Positions 1 through 5,294 of a DNA stretch of 5,294 bases are shown in pieces. How positions within the stretch are numbered: position 1 is the first letter of the stretch; every line of letters begins with the position of its first letter. The stretch comes from Flavobacteriales bacterium (GTDB lineage: Bacteria > Bacteroidota > Bacteroidia > Flavobacteriales > Crocinitomicaceae): NCBI GenBank assembly GCA_947375085.1, contig CANCEQ010000231.1:1-5294 (forward strand), read 5' to 3'. The translations under genes and the position numbers were made by a program. A model generated the notes under the pieces. It was not told where the DNA came from and ran no database searches. It saw only the letters and a program-made list of their open reading frames with translations.

Positions 1-103
1 GTACAGGTTTCCAGTACGTTGCTTTTAATGCTTCTGCTAAAATTGAACTGACAACTGTTTTTCCTATGTCTGTTCCAATACCCGTTACTATGAATTTTTT
101 CAT
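1..103 (-). CDS. bioD: Dethiobiotin synthetase, N-terminal fragment (cut by window edge)
   Basis: Only the first 34 codons are in the window; the gene runs off the left edge. It begins at the ATG whose complement is at 101-103. The protein starts MKKFIVTGIGTDIGKTVVSS. This is the BioD phosphate-binding loop, the modified Walker A form with five residues between Gly8 and Gly14, followed by Lys15 and Thr16. A YWKPV segment at residues 30-34 matches the family's (Y/W)KPV, whose lysine (here Lys32) is an active-site residue. By family knowledge, BioD is a cytoplasmic ATP-dependent enzyme that closes the ureido ring, turning 7,8-diaminopelargonate plus CO2 into dethiobiotin, the penultimate step of biotin synthesis. 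It starts 14 nt after the pheT stop with no promoter or BirA-like operator visible, so co-transcription with pheT is inferred. Other bio genes may follow outside the window. Another P-loop family is unlikely because both motifs fit BioD. Confidence 0.9.
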   Translation of the reverse strand, partial: MKKFIVTGIGTDIGKTVVSSILAEALKATYWKPV

Positions 104-117
104 ATTTAGTGTATCGA

Positions 118-2553
118 CTATCTTAATTGAGCTTCTAACTTCGTTTCTAGTTCTGTTCTTATTTTATTCATAACACCATCTACTTGAGTGTCTTTTAATG
201 TTTGTTCTGAATCTTGAAAAGTAAATGATACAGCATATGATTTTTTACCTTTTCCAAGATTTTTTCCTTCATAAACATCAAATAATCCAACTTGTTTTAG
301 AATTTTTTTATCGCAAGCTTTTGCAATTGTCTCAATTTCAGAGAATGATGTAGTACTATTTAAAAGTAATGAGAAATCACGACGTACTTCAAATGTTTTT
401 GGTAATTCAGTGTATTTCGTTTTAGCATAATTTAATGCTTCAAGAATTTTATCCCAATCTAAATCCGCTATAAATACATCGTTTTTAATTCCGAAATGTT
501 TTTTATAAGCAGGAGTGATCCATCCAAATTCACCTACTTTTTGTTTTAATATTGTAATTTGAACACCATCTTGTAAAACAGAATTTTTCAAAGCTGTTTC
601 TACTAACATAGAATCAAGTCCCAAACGTTTAAAAATCGAATTTACGATTCCCTTAATTGTGAAATAGCTTACTGTGTCATTTGTAGAATTCCATTGTTCT
701 TTGTTCTTTCTACCAGTAACAGCAATTAAAAGTCGTTTATTTTCACTGAAACCAGTGTCGTATTTATGATATGTTTTACCAAATTCAATTAATTTTAAAT
801 CTGGATTTTGTCTATTTTGATTGTGTTGAATTACTTCCAATGTATTGTAAATCAAAGATTGACGCATTACGTCTAATTCTTGACTTAATGGATTCAACAT
901 TTTCACATTACGTTTCGAAGGTATAATTTCACCACCTAATTTATCAGTGTATTGAGATGTTGTTAATGAATTATTTAACGTTTCTACAAATCCTTTACCA
1001 ACTAAAAATTCAGAAACTATTGATTGTACTTTTTCAAAATCAGGTTTCTTAAAGTTTCCAATGGAAGTATTTAATTTAGATGGCAATGGAACATTATTAA
1101 AACCAAATATTCTTAAGACTTCTTCTATAACATCTGCTTCACGAGTAACATCTACTCTGTATGCTGGAACTTCTAATTTAGCGGTACCATTGATGTCAGA
1201 AAGAATTTTAATATCTAAATTTTGTAAAATTTCATTTACTTGTTCTTTCGGCAATTCAACACCAATCAATTGATTACATCTTGCATAATGAAATACGATA
1301 GAATGTTTTTCAATTTTTTTAGGATATAAATCAACGATATCCATTGCTATTTCACCACCAGCTATTTCTTGAATTAAAAGAGCGGCTCTTTTTAATGCGT
1401 ATTCTGTTAATGCAGGATCAACACCTCTCTCATAACGAAAACTTGCATCTGTATTTAATCCGTGATATTTTGCTGTCTTACGAACTGATACAGGATTAAA
1501 ATAAGCTGATTCCAAGAAAACATCTGTTGTAGTTTCTTTAATACCTGAAGTTAATCCACCAAATACTCCTGCAATACAAAGATTGTCATCTCCGTTGGTA
1601 ATCATTAAGTTATCAGAAGATAATGTTCTTTCAACACCGTCTAATGTGATGAACTTTTCTCCTTGTTTTGCATTTTTAACAACGATCTTTCCATTCAATG
1701 CAGTTACATCAAATGCATGTAGTGGTGTACCCAATTCACGCATTACAAAGTTAGTAGCATCAACGACATTGTTAATTGGAGATAAACCTACTGCTCTTAA
1801 TCTTTTTTGTAACCAAGCAGGAGATGGTTTAATTTCAACATCTGTTATAGTTGTTCCTGTATATCGTGGACATGCAGCTTCATTTTCAATTGAAATTGCG
1901 ATTTTTAAATCCGCTTTTCCTTTTTTGAAATTTTCCACTGATGGCCATTGGATTGATAATCCTTTGTTTTTATGTACATTTAAATAAGCAACTAAATCTC
2001 TAGCTACTCCAATATGTCCCATCGCATCAGCACGATTTGGTGTTAAACCAATTTCGATTTCATAATCATCTTCTAATTCGAAATAGGTTGCAGCTTTAGT
2101 TCCTACTTCAATTGATGATTCTAATACTAAAATGCCTGAATGAGACTCACCTAATCCTAATTCATCTTCAGCACAAAGCATTCCTTGTGATTCAACTCCT
2201 CTAATTTTAGATAGTTTAATTTTGAAAGCTTCTTCTGGCTTTGGATATAAAGTACAACCAACTGTAGCTACGATTACTTTTTGTCCTGCGGCTACATTTG
2301 GAGCTCCACAAACAATTTGCAATGTTTCATCAGTACCTATATTAACAGTTGTAACTTTTAATTTGTCAGCATCAGGATGTTTTTCACACGTAAGTACTTC
2401 ACCTACAACTACTCCTTCTAATCCACCTTTTACAGCTTCAATTTTTTCAATACTTTCTACTTCTAATCCTGTGTCAGTTAAAATATTCCCTATCTCAACA
2501 GGAGATAAATTTGTTTTAACATATTGTTTTAACCAGTTGTATGAAATTTTCAT
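118..2553 (-). CDS. pheT: Phenylalanyl-tRNA synthetase beta subunit
   Basis: This is an 811-residue protein of normal length for bacterial PheT. With PheS it forms the cytoplasmic (alpha-beta)2 enzyme that charges tRNA-Phe. Domains in order are: an N-terminal segment opening MKISYNWLKQYV; an EMAP/OB-type tRNA-binding domain, about 40-155, with HPDADKL at 59-65 and VCGAPN at 81-86; a GLTPNRADAMGHIGVARD stretch at 169-186; the B3/B4 editing domain, about 215-400, with NNVVDATNFVMRELGTPLHA at 261-280 and SFRYERGVDP at 371-380; B5, about 410-485, ending in EADVIEEVLRIFGF; a catalytic-like core, about 490-705; and a C-terminal ferredoxin-fold anticodon-binding domain, about 718-811, with RRDFSLLL at 724-731. 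The start fits the conserved family N-terminus. The stop is TAG. It lies 62 nt after glmM and 14 nt before bioD. pheS is not adjacent in the window. No T-box or leader-peptide attenuator fits in the short upstream gap. No frameshift or missing domain was seen. Confidence 0.98.
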   Translation of the reverse strand: MKISYNWLKQYVKTNLSPVEIGNILTDTGLEVESIEKIEAVKGGLEGVVVGEVLTCEKHPDADKLKVTTVNIGTDETLQIVCGAPNVAAGQKVIVATVGCTLYPKPEEAFKIKLSKIRGVESQGMLCAEDELGLGESHSGILVLESSIEVGTKAATYFELEDDYEIEIGLTPNRADAMGHIGVARDLVAYLNVHKNKGLSIQWPSVENFKKGKADLKIAISIENEAACPRYTGTTITDVEIKPSPAWLQKRLRAVGLSPINNVVDATNFVMRELGTPLHAFDVTALNGKIVVKNAKQGEKFITLDGVERTLSSDNLMITNGDDNLCIAGVFGGLTSGIKETTTDVFLESAYFNPVSVRKTAKYHGLNTDASFRYERGVDPALTEYALKRAALLIQEIAGGEIAMDIVDLYPKKIEKHSIVFHYARCNQLIGVELPKEQVNEILQNLDIKILSDINGTAKLEVPAYRVDVTREADVIEEVLRIFGFNNVPLPSKLNTSIGNFKKPDFEKVQSIVSEFLVGKGFVETLNNSLTTSQYTDKLGGEIIPSKRNVKMLNPLSQELDVMRQSLIYNTLEVIQHNQNRQNPDLKLIEFGKTYHKYDTGFSENKRLLIAVTGRKNKEQWNSTNDTVSYFTIKGIVNSIFKRLGLDSMLVETALKNSVLQDGVQITILKQKVGEFGWITPAYKKHFGIKNDVFIADLDWDKILEALNYAKTKYTELPKTFEVRRDFSLLLNSTTSFSEIETIAKACDKKILKQVGLFDVYEGKNLGKGKKSYAVSFTFQDSEQTLKDTQVDGVMNKIRTELETKLEAQLR

Positions 2554-2577
2554 CTTGTAAGTATCTTAATCTTGAAT

Positions 2578-2612
2578 TTATCTAATTTCTAACGTCTAAA
2601 ATCTAGTATCTA
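2578..2612 (-). repeat. Five degenerate TAGANNN heptads between glmM and pheT
   Basis: Reading the minus strand from 2612 down to 2578, TAGA recurs exactly every 7 bases: TAGATAC, TAGATTT, TAGACGT, TAGAAAT, TAGATAA. The other three bases vary. The array occupies most of the 62-nt gap between the glmM stop and the pheT start, beginning 3 nt past the glmM stop. It resembles the array before glmM, and both share AGAAATTAGA and, closer to the start codon, ACTTACAA. Function is unknown. Possibilities are a spacer filled by a mobile or slippage-derived short repeat, a protein-binding region, or part of a 5' leader. The repeat itself is directly visible; any role is speculation. Confidence 0.7.
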
Positions 2613-2615
2613 TTT

Positions 2616-4001
2616 TTAGATCAACTCTTTAATCTCACTAATAATTCTTTCAGCTAAATCGTTAGCTTTTTGTTCTGTAGCGCTTTCTGAATAGATACGA
2701 ATAATCGGTTCTGTATTACTTTTACGTAAATGAACCCATTCTTTCTCTATGTAAATTTTTACACCATCAATAGTATCAACTTCACATTTAGCGTATTTTA
2801 AAGCCATTTTGGCTAAAATTGAATCTACATCAATAGATGGTGTTAATTCAATTTTATTTTTAGAAATAGTATAAGTTGGGTAGCTATCTCTTAAAGCCGA
2901 AACTTTCATTTTTTTATGAGCCAAGTGAGATAAAAACAAAGCTATACCAACTAATGAATCACGACCATAATGTAAATCAGGATAGATTATTCCTCCGTTT
3001 CCTTCTCCACCAATTACAGCGTTTGTTTCTTTCATTTTTGTCACTACATTCACTTCACCTACCGCAGCTGCTGAATAAAGTAATCCTCTTGCTTCAGTAA
3101 TATCTCTTAATGCTCTTGTAGAAGACAAGTTAGAAACAGTTGCTCCTGGAGTATGAGTAAGAACGTAATCTGATACGGCCACTAAAGTATATTCTTCACC
3201 AAACATAGAACCATCTTCACAAACTAATGCTAAACGGTCAACATCTGGATCAACTGTAATGCCAATATCAGCACCTACTTCTTTTATTTTATCTGCTAAA
3301 TCAGTTAAATGTTCTGGAAGCGGTTCTGGATTATGAGGAAAATGACCTGTTGGATCACAATAGATTTTTGTAATATTTTTGACACCTAATGCTTCTAACA
3401 TTGCTGGAACAAATATTCCACCTGTTGAATTAACTGCATCTACAACCACTTTAAAATCAGCAGCTTCAATTGCTTTTTTATCAACTAAAGGTAAAGCTAA
3501 TATTGCATCAATGTGTTTTTGTAAATAGGCATCTGTATTTGTTACTTTTCCTAAATCATCTACTTCTGCAAATGAGAAAGCTTCTTGTTCAGCAATCGAC
3601 AATACTTCTTCGCCATCTGTACCTGAAATAAATTCACCTTTTTCATTTAAAAGTTTCAATGCATTCCATTGTTTTGGATTGTGACTTGCAGTAAGAATAA
3701 TTCCACCTTGTGCATTTTCTATAGTAACAGCAACTTCAACAGTAGGAGTTGTAGATAAGCCAAGATTCACTACATCGATTCCTAAACCAATTAAAGTAGA
3801 AATCACTAAATCTGAAATCATTTGTCCTGAAATTCTAGCATCGCGACCAACAACAACCTTTAATGATTTCGAAGTATTTCTATTTTTTAACCAAGTTCCA
3901 TAAGCAGCTGCAAATTTAACTGCATCAATTGGTGTAAGTCCTTCGTTTACTTTTCCTCCAATTGTTCCTCTTATTCCTGAAATTGATTTTATAAGTGTCA
4001 T
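2616..4001 (-). CDS. glmM: Phosphoglucosamine mutase (alpha-D-phosphohexomutase family)
   Basis: This 461-residue protein has the full four-domain layout of the alpha-D-phosphohexomutase superfamily. GlmM interconverts glucosamine-6-phosphate and glucosamine-1-phosphate in the cytoplasm, on the path to UDP-GlcNAc for peptidoglycan and lipid A. Visible motifs are SGIRG at 8-12; the active-site loop TASHNP at 104-109, with Ser106 the expected phosphoserine; the Mg-binding loop DPDVDR at 251-256 (Asp251, Asp253, Asp255); a sugar-binding loop GEGNGG at 332-337; and the phosphate-binding loop RKSNTEP at 426-432. The sugar loop differs from the GE(Q/M)SGH typical of proteobacterial GlmM and PMM/PGM and looks more like archaeal-type phosphohexomutases. 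Substrate choice is therefore inferred: GlmM is most likely, with phosphomannomutase/phosphoglucomutase activity possible. The start is the ATG just before the conserved SISGIRG; an A-rich leader precedes it. It lies 84 nt after ribH and 62 nt before pheT. Confidence 0.88.
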   Translation of the reverse strand: MTLIKSISGIRGTIGGKVNEGLTPIDAVKFAAAYGTWLKNRNTSKSLKVVVGRDARISGQMISDLVISTLIGLGIDVVNLGLSTTPTVEVAVTIENAQGGIILTASHNPKQWNALKLLNEKGEFISGTDGEEVLSIAEQEAFSFAEVDDLGKVTNTDAYLQKHIDAILALPLVDKKAIEAADFKVVVDAVNSTGGIFVPAMLEALGVKNITKIYCDPTGHFPHNPEPLPEHLTDLADKIKEVGADIGITVDPDVDRLALVCEDGSMFGEEYTLVAVSDYVLTHTPGATVSNLSSTRALRDITEARGLLYSAAAVGEVNVVTKMKETNAVIGGEGNGGIIYPDLHYGRDSLVGIALFLSHLAHKKMKVSALRDSYPTYTISKNKIELTPSIDVDSILAKMALKYAKCEVDTIDGVKIYIEKEWVHLRKSNTEPIIRIYSESATEQKANDLAERIISEIKELI

Positions 4002-4044
4002 TTTGAATTTTTTTTAGTGTTTTTAAAATGAATTTAGATATTGT

Positions 4045-4080
4045 AAGTCTAATTTCTATTGTCTAACAATCTAAAGTCTT
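4045..4080 (-). repeat. Degenerate TAGA heptad array between ribH and glmM
   Basis: On the minus strand, a first variant AAGA at 4080-4077 is followed by TAGA at 4073-4070, 4065-4062, 4058-4055 and 4051-4048, giving spacings of 7, 8, 7 and 7 bases. The array sits just past the ribH stop and about 45 nt before the glmM start. It shares AGAAATTAGA and ACTTACAA with the array before pheT. Within it, ATTGT and ACAAT (4058-4070) form a 5-bp inverted repeat around TAG. This is too short and AT-rich, and lacks the U-run, to be called a terminator. Role unknown. Confidence 0.65.
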
Positions 4081-4085
4081 AACAA

Positions 4086-4610
4086 TTAATTCTGATTGTG
4101 TTTCGCATCGTTGCTATTCGATTCGAAATCTTTTTTCAAGCCAACCATCTTCATACATGCGATTGCACATTCAATACCTTTGTTACCGTGTTTACCTCCA
4201 GAACGATCAATCGATTGTTGGATATTATTATCAGTTAGTAAACAAAATGCTACTGGTGTATTATATTGTAAATTAACATCTTTAATACCTTGTGTTGCGC
4301 CATCGCAAACGAAATCAAAGTGTTTCGTTTCTCCTTGAATAACAACTCCAATTGCGATTACACCATCCACTTCAGTGAATTCACACATGTATTGTGCTCC
4401 AAGGGGTAATTCGAAAGCTCCAGGAACAAAACGAACCAAGATGTTTTCTTCTTTCACTCCGTTCTCTAAAAGTGCTTCTTTAGCACCTTTCAATAGATTC
4501 AATGTAATCGAATCATTCCATTCAGAAACAACAATGCCGATTCTAAAATCGGCACCATTTGGAACAAAGTCCTTATTGTAATCTGACAAATTGCGATTTG
4601 CAGTAGCCAT
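4086..4610 (-). CDS. ribH: 6,7-dimethyl-8-ribityllumazine synthase
   Basis: This 174-residue lumazine synthase condenses 5-amino-6-ribitylaminouracil with 3,4-dihydroxy-2-butanone-4-phosphate, the penultimate step of riboflavin synthesis, in the cytoplasm. Motifs seen are SEWNDSIT at 29-36, whose Trp31 sits where family members stack an aromatic residue on the substrate; VPGAFELPLGA at 62-72; IQGETKHFDFV at 91-101, with His97 matching the catalytic histidine (His88 in B. subtilis); and IDRSGGKHGNKG at 134-145, with Arg136 matching the phosphate-binding arginine (Arg127 in B. subtilis). No insertion is seen in the RSGGKHGNKG region where some pentameric enzymes carry one, so an icosahedral assembly is possible but inferred. 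The N-terminus extends about 20 residues before the core, and the C-terminus ends in a polar Asn/Ser-rich tail after KKDFE. It starts 2 nt after the TPR stop (TAA TT ATG), indicating translational coupling. No FMN riboswitch is present in the window. Confidence 0.97.
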   Translation of the reverse strand: MATANRNLSDYNKDFVPNGADFRIGIVVSEWNDSITLNLLKGAKEALLENGVKEENILVRFVPGAFELPLGAQYMCEFTEVDGVIAIGVVIQGETKHFDFVCDGATQGIKDVNLQYNTPVAFCLLTDNNIQQSIDRSGGKHGNKGIECAIACMKMVGLKKDFESNSNDAKHNQN

Positions 4611-4612
4611 AA

Positions 4613-5251
4613 TTATTTTTCTGTTTTAGTCGCTCTCGCTATGTATTTTTTAATTGTTTTTTGATTTGCGAAATCAGGATAGTTATCTTCAATTCTTTTG
4701 TATAATTCAACAGCTGAATTAAAGTCGTTTACTTTTTCCGCACAAAAAGCTGCTTTGAAAAGGTAAGTTGGAGTTGTGAAATCGTTATCTTGTTTTTCAG
4801 CAGCTTTAACATATAAAGAAGCAGCATCTTCGTATTTCCCTAATTCACTTTTGCAATCTCCTTGAAGACCAATAGCCATTACAGAAACATATGTGTCTTC
4901 AACGTTAACACCTTCTAATTCTTTCAATGCTTGAGCAAATTGTCCTTTTGACATTAATTGACGCGCATATGTGAATTGAGCAATTTCTCCACCGATTTTA
5001 CCATCGTATTTTTTAACGATTGGTTTCAATGTTTCAATTGCAGCATCTGTAGAGTCTTTGTCTGCATAGTTCAAACCTTCGAAATACGCAGCTTTTGATT
5101 TCTCATTTGCTGGTCCCCATATGAATTGTTTGTATGTGAAATATCCCAATGTGATAACGACTAAACCACCTACAACATAAGTAGTCAAACGAAGTTTATC
5201 ATTTGATTTAAATTGCTCTTTAAGACTTGATCCTGATATATTTTCTAACAT
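4613..5251 (-). CDS. Membrane-anchored tetratricopeptide repeat protein (YfgM-like)
   Basis: This 212-residue protein has a short N-terminal tail with Lys11, Lys15, Lys19 and Arg21, then one hydrophobic helix at about 23-40 (YVVGGLVVITLGYF), then a soluble helical domain. By the positive-inside rule the tail is cytoplasmic and the rest periplasmic. TPR-like helix pairs are visible at about 89-114 (with YARQLMSKGQFAQALKELE), 122-155 (with LGKYEDAASLYVKAA) and 160-193 (with NDFNSAVELYKRIEDNYPD). Length, single N-terminal anchor and TPR content resemble YfgM, a TPR protein associated with the SecYEG translocon and the periplasmic chaperone PpiD in E. coli. That role is inferred from architecture only. 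It heads the visible gene string, 2 nt before ribH, and a good -7 promoter element lies 19 nt before its ATG. The start is supported by the promoter distance and by the fit of the tail-anchor layout. The pairing with ribH gives no obvious functional link. Confidence 0.85.
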   Translation of the reverse strand: MLENISGSSLKEQFKSNDKLRLTTYVVGGLVVITLGYFTYKQFIWGPANEKSKAAYFEGLNYADKDSTDAAIETLKPIVKKYDGKIGGEIAQFTYARQLMSKGQFAQALKELEGVNVEDTYVSVMAIGLQGDCKSELGKYEDAASLYVKAAEKQDNDFTTPTYLFKAAFCAEKVNDFNSAVELYKRIEDNYPDFANQKTIKKYIARATKTEK

Positions 5252-5270
5252 TTTCGGTATTTTAACGTTG

Positions 5271-5278
5271 CAAAAATA
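5271..5278 (-). promoter_or_regulatory. Bacteroidota-type promoter -7 element
   Basis: On the minus strand the bases read TATTTTTG, a full match to TAnnTTTG, the -7 consensus of the primary sigma factor in Bacteroidota. It is followed by CAAC, a frequent context. It lies 19 nt before the TPR gene ATG, so transcription would begin about 12-15 nt upstream of the start codon. The partner TTG, expected 17-19 bases further upstream, would fall just beyond the window edge at about 5296-5300 and cannot be checked. A run of ten A residues (5280-5289) lies in the spacer. The in-window TTG at 5290-5292 is only 11 bases away, too close to be the -33 element. Confidence 0.65.
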
Positions 5279-5294
5279 GTTTTTTTTTTCAATT

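Noticed and set aside
104..117. BirA operator or promoter for bioD
   Set aside because: The 14-nt gap is too short for a BirA palindrome, and no TAnnTTTG element is seen at the end of pheT.
1061..2560. Open frames of 70-134 codons on the plus strand opposite pheT
   Set aside because: They lie wholly or almost wholly within pheT on the other strand, show no recognisable domain, and have compositions expected of reverse-complemented AT-rich coding sequence.
2595..2605. Possible -7 element TAGATTTT (minus strand) for pheT
   Set aside because: It lacks the final G of TAnnTTTG, is explained by the TAGA repeat unit, and no TTG is present at 17-19 bases upstream.
2554..2615. T-box or Phe-rich leader attenuator for pheT
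   Set aside because: The gap is only 62 nt, with no T-box core, no leader peptide frame rich in Phe and no terminator hairpin.
2876..3100. Plus-strand open frame opposite glmM, rich in Leu, Phe and His
   Set aside because: Low-complexity antisense reading of a well-conserved enzyme gene; no promoter, start context or homology signal supports it.
4058..4070. Inverted repeat ATTGT-TAG-ACAAT as a rho-independent terminator after ribH
   Set aside because: The stem is 5 bp with a single G-C pair, the loop is 3 nt, and no U-tract follows; it falls inside the TAGA array and is probably incidental.
4096..4581. Two plus-strand open frames opposite ribH
   Set aside because: Both are antisense to a complete, motif-verified ribH and have no family features.
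4611..4612. FMN riboswitch controlling ribH
   Set aside because: Only 2 nt separate the TPR stop from the ribH start, and no RFN-like conserved elements occur upstream of the TPR gene within the window.

Overview
This window is a compact, AT-rich stretch of ordinary bacterial chromosome. All genes lie on the minus strand, so it reads from right to left. The protein types, the absence of Shine-Dalgarno sequences, A-rich start regions and a TAnnTTTG-type -7 promoter element together point to the Bacteroidota, most likely Flavobacteriia/Flavobacteriales. I cannot name the genus with confidence.

In transcription order: a promoter -7 element at 5271-5278; a membrane-anchored TPR protein resembling YfgM (4613-5251); ribH, lumazine synthase for riboflavin (4086-4610), starting 2 nt after the TPR stop; an 84-nt gap with degenerate TAGA heptads; glmM-type phosphoglucosamine mutase (2616-4001); a 62-nt gap with the same kind of heptads; pheT, the phenylalanyl-tRNA synthetase beta subunit (118-2553); a 14-nt gap; and the first 34 codons of bioD, dethiobiotin synthetase (1-103), cut by the window edge. 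About 97% of the window is coding. No gap exceeds 84 nt, and no frameshift, IS element, CRISPR array or RNA gene was seen.

The genes may form one co-directional unit, but they serve unrelated housekeeping roles: envelope or secretion quality control (inferred), flavin synthesis, UDP-GlcNAc precursor supply, tRNA charging and biotin synthesis. The TPR-ribH and pheT-bioD pairs are tightly spaced and probably co-transcribed. The two repeat-bearing gaps separate the glmM and pheT modules.

I found no sign of a new defence, mobile or biosynthetic system. The signal least explained by the genes is the pair of short intergenic arrays with TAGA recurring every 7 (once 8) bases, one before glmM and one before pheT.
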